DNA from: Anaerolineales bacterium
GTDB taxonomy: Bacteria; Chloroflexota; Anaerolineae; Anaerolineales; Villigracilaceae
Direction of reading: 5' to 3'
NCBI GenBank assembly: GCA_016789485.1
Contig: JAEURE010000195.1
Span: 1-5,702, forward strand
DNA length: 5,702 bases
Shown: positions 5,576 through 5,702 of the stretch, piece after piece
Numbering within the stretch: position 1 is the stretch's first letter
Layout: each line of letters starts with the position of its first letter
Program-made: the position numbers and the translations under genes
The notes under the pieces: generated by a model
What the model was told of the DNA's origin: nothing
The model's input: only the letters and a program-made list of their open reading frames with translations
The model's database searches: none

Positions 5576-5606
5576 AAAGGGACGCGACGAATCGACGCGT
5601 CCCTTT
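5576..5606 (-). terminator. Intrinsic terminator after the right-edge gene
   Basis: Read on the minus strand, AAAGGGACGCG and CGCGTCCCTTT form an 11-bp GC-rich stem around a 9-base loop, followed by a T-run (CCCTTTTTCTC). It lies 27 bases after the stop of the gene that enters from the right edge. It also lies only 9 bases upstream of the Shine-Dalgarno of the next gene, so it may double as a leader hairpin for that gene. Confidence 0.8.
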
Positions 5607-5633
5607 CTTTGCTGCAATGAGCTATAAACGAAA

Positions 5634-5702
5634 TCAGGCTGCGCGATCCAAAGCGACTTGTGCTTTGTTAGCCGGGTCATAACGGACATAGACCATTTTG
5701 CC
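5634..5702 (-). CDS. C-terminal fragment of an unidentified protein, cut by window edge
   Basis: The last 22 codons of a minus-strand gene are visible, ending in TGA at 5636-5634: GKMVYVRYDPANKAQV followed by ALDRAA. The frame is open to the right edge. A strand-like stretch followed by 'YDPANKAQVALDRAA' could be the end of many proteins, and I cannot assign a family. A short internal ATG gives only 20 residues and has no ribosome binding site, so this is treated as the end of a larger gene. A good terminator follows at 5606-5576, which supports a real gene end. Confidence 0.6.
   Translation of the reverse strand, partial: GKMVYVRYDPANKAQVALDRAA

Noticed and set aside
5277..5627. A 116-codon plus-strand frame at the right end
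   Set aside because: It runs antisense through the 85-residue gene and the terminator hairpin. Its composition (Cys/Phe-rich) and lack of a ribosome binding site mark it as a shadow.
5634..5702. Right-edge peptide 'VYVRYDPAN' as the end of a Mu/IS481-type transposase
   Set aside because: Some integrase-fold transposases end with a similar 'V-YDP' strand, but 22 residues are too few. No inverted repeats or other mobile-element signs are present.

Overview
The window most resembles a chromosomal piece from an Anaerolineae-type Chloroflexota bacterium. The evidence is indirect: moderate GC content, a Thr/Pro-rich lipoprotein ending in an NBR1-like (FW) domain, a cyclic-nucleotide-gated PP2C phosphatase, a SpoIIAA/SEC14-like small protein and a DUF4404-type protein. 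No mobile element, CRISPR array, rRNA or tRNA was seen. Coding density is high and no gap exceeds about 80 bases.

Layout, left to right. (1) Positions 2-1003, plus strand: the C-terminal five-sixths of a PLP-dependent cystathionine gamma-synthase/lyase, cut by the left edge. It ends in a strong bidirectional terminator shared with the convergent genes. (2) Positions 2960-1041, minus strand: a two-gene unit with a deoxynucleoside kinase first and then a CNB-coiled-coil-PP2C (RsbU/SpoIIE-type) phosphatase. (3) Positions 3024-3803, plus strand, divergent from the kinase across a 63-base promoter region: a four-helix membrane protein and a SpoIIAA-like protein. (4) Positions 3852-4475, plus strand: a lipoprotein with an NBR1-like domain, apparently on a leaderless promoter, ending in a second bidirectional terminator. 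(5) Positions 5702-4556, minus strand: the tail of an unidentified gene, a terminator hairpin, an 85-residue helical protein, a DUF4404-like protein and a four-helix membrane protein.

How the genes may work together. The phosphatase has an N-terminal cyclic-nucleotide sensor and a C-terminal PP2C domain of the kind that dephosphorylates STAS anti-anti-sigma proteins. A SpoIIAA-fold candidate lies just across the divergent promoter, so a partner-switching relation is possible, but no anti-sigma kinase or sigma factor is in view. The kinase suggests deoxynucleoside salvage, and its pairing with the phosphatase is not explained by a known pathway. The remaining small genes look like envelope or housekeeping genes of unknown role.

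The main annotation corrections concern starts. The kinase should begin at 2960, and the membrane and DUF4404-like genes at 4924 and 5221, because longer GTG starts either precede the transcript or sit inside the ribosome binding site. I did not find clear evidence of an entirely new system. The best leads are the kinase/phosphatase/SpoIIAA neighbourhood and the (nearly) leaderless promoters.
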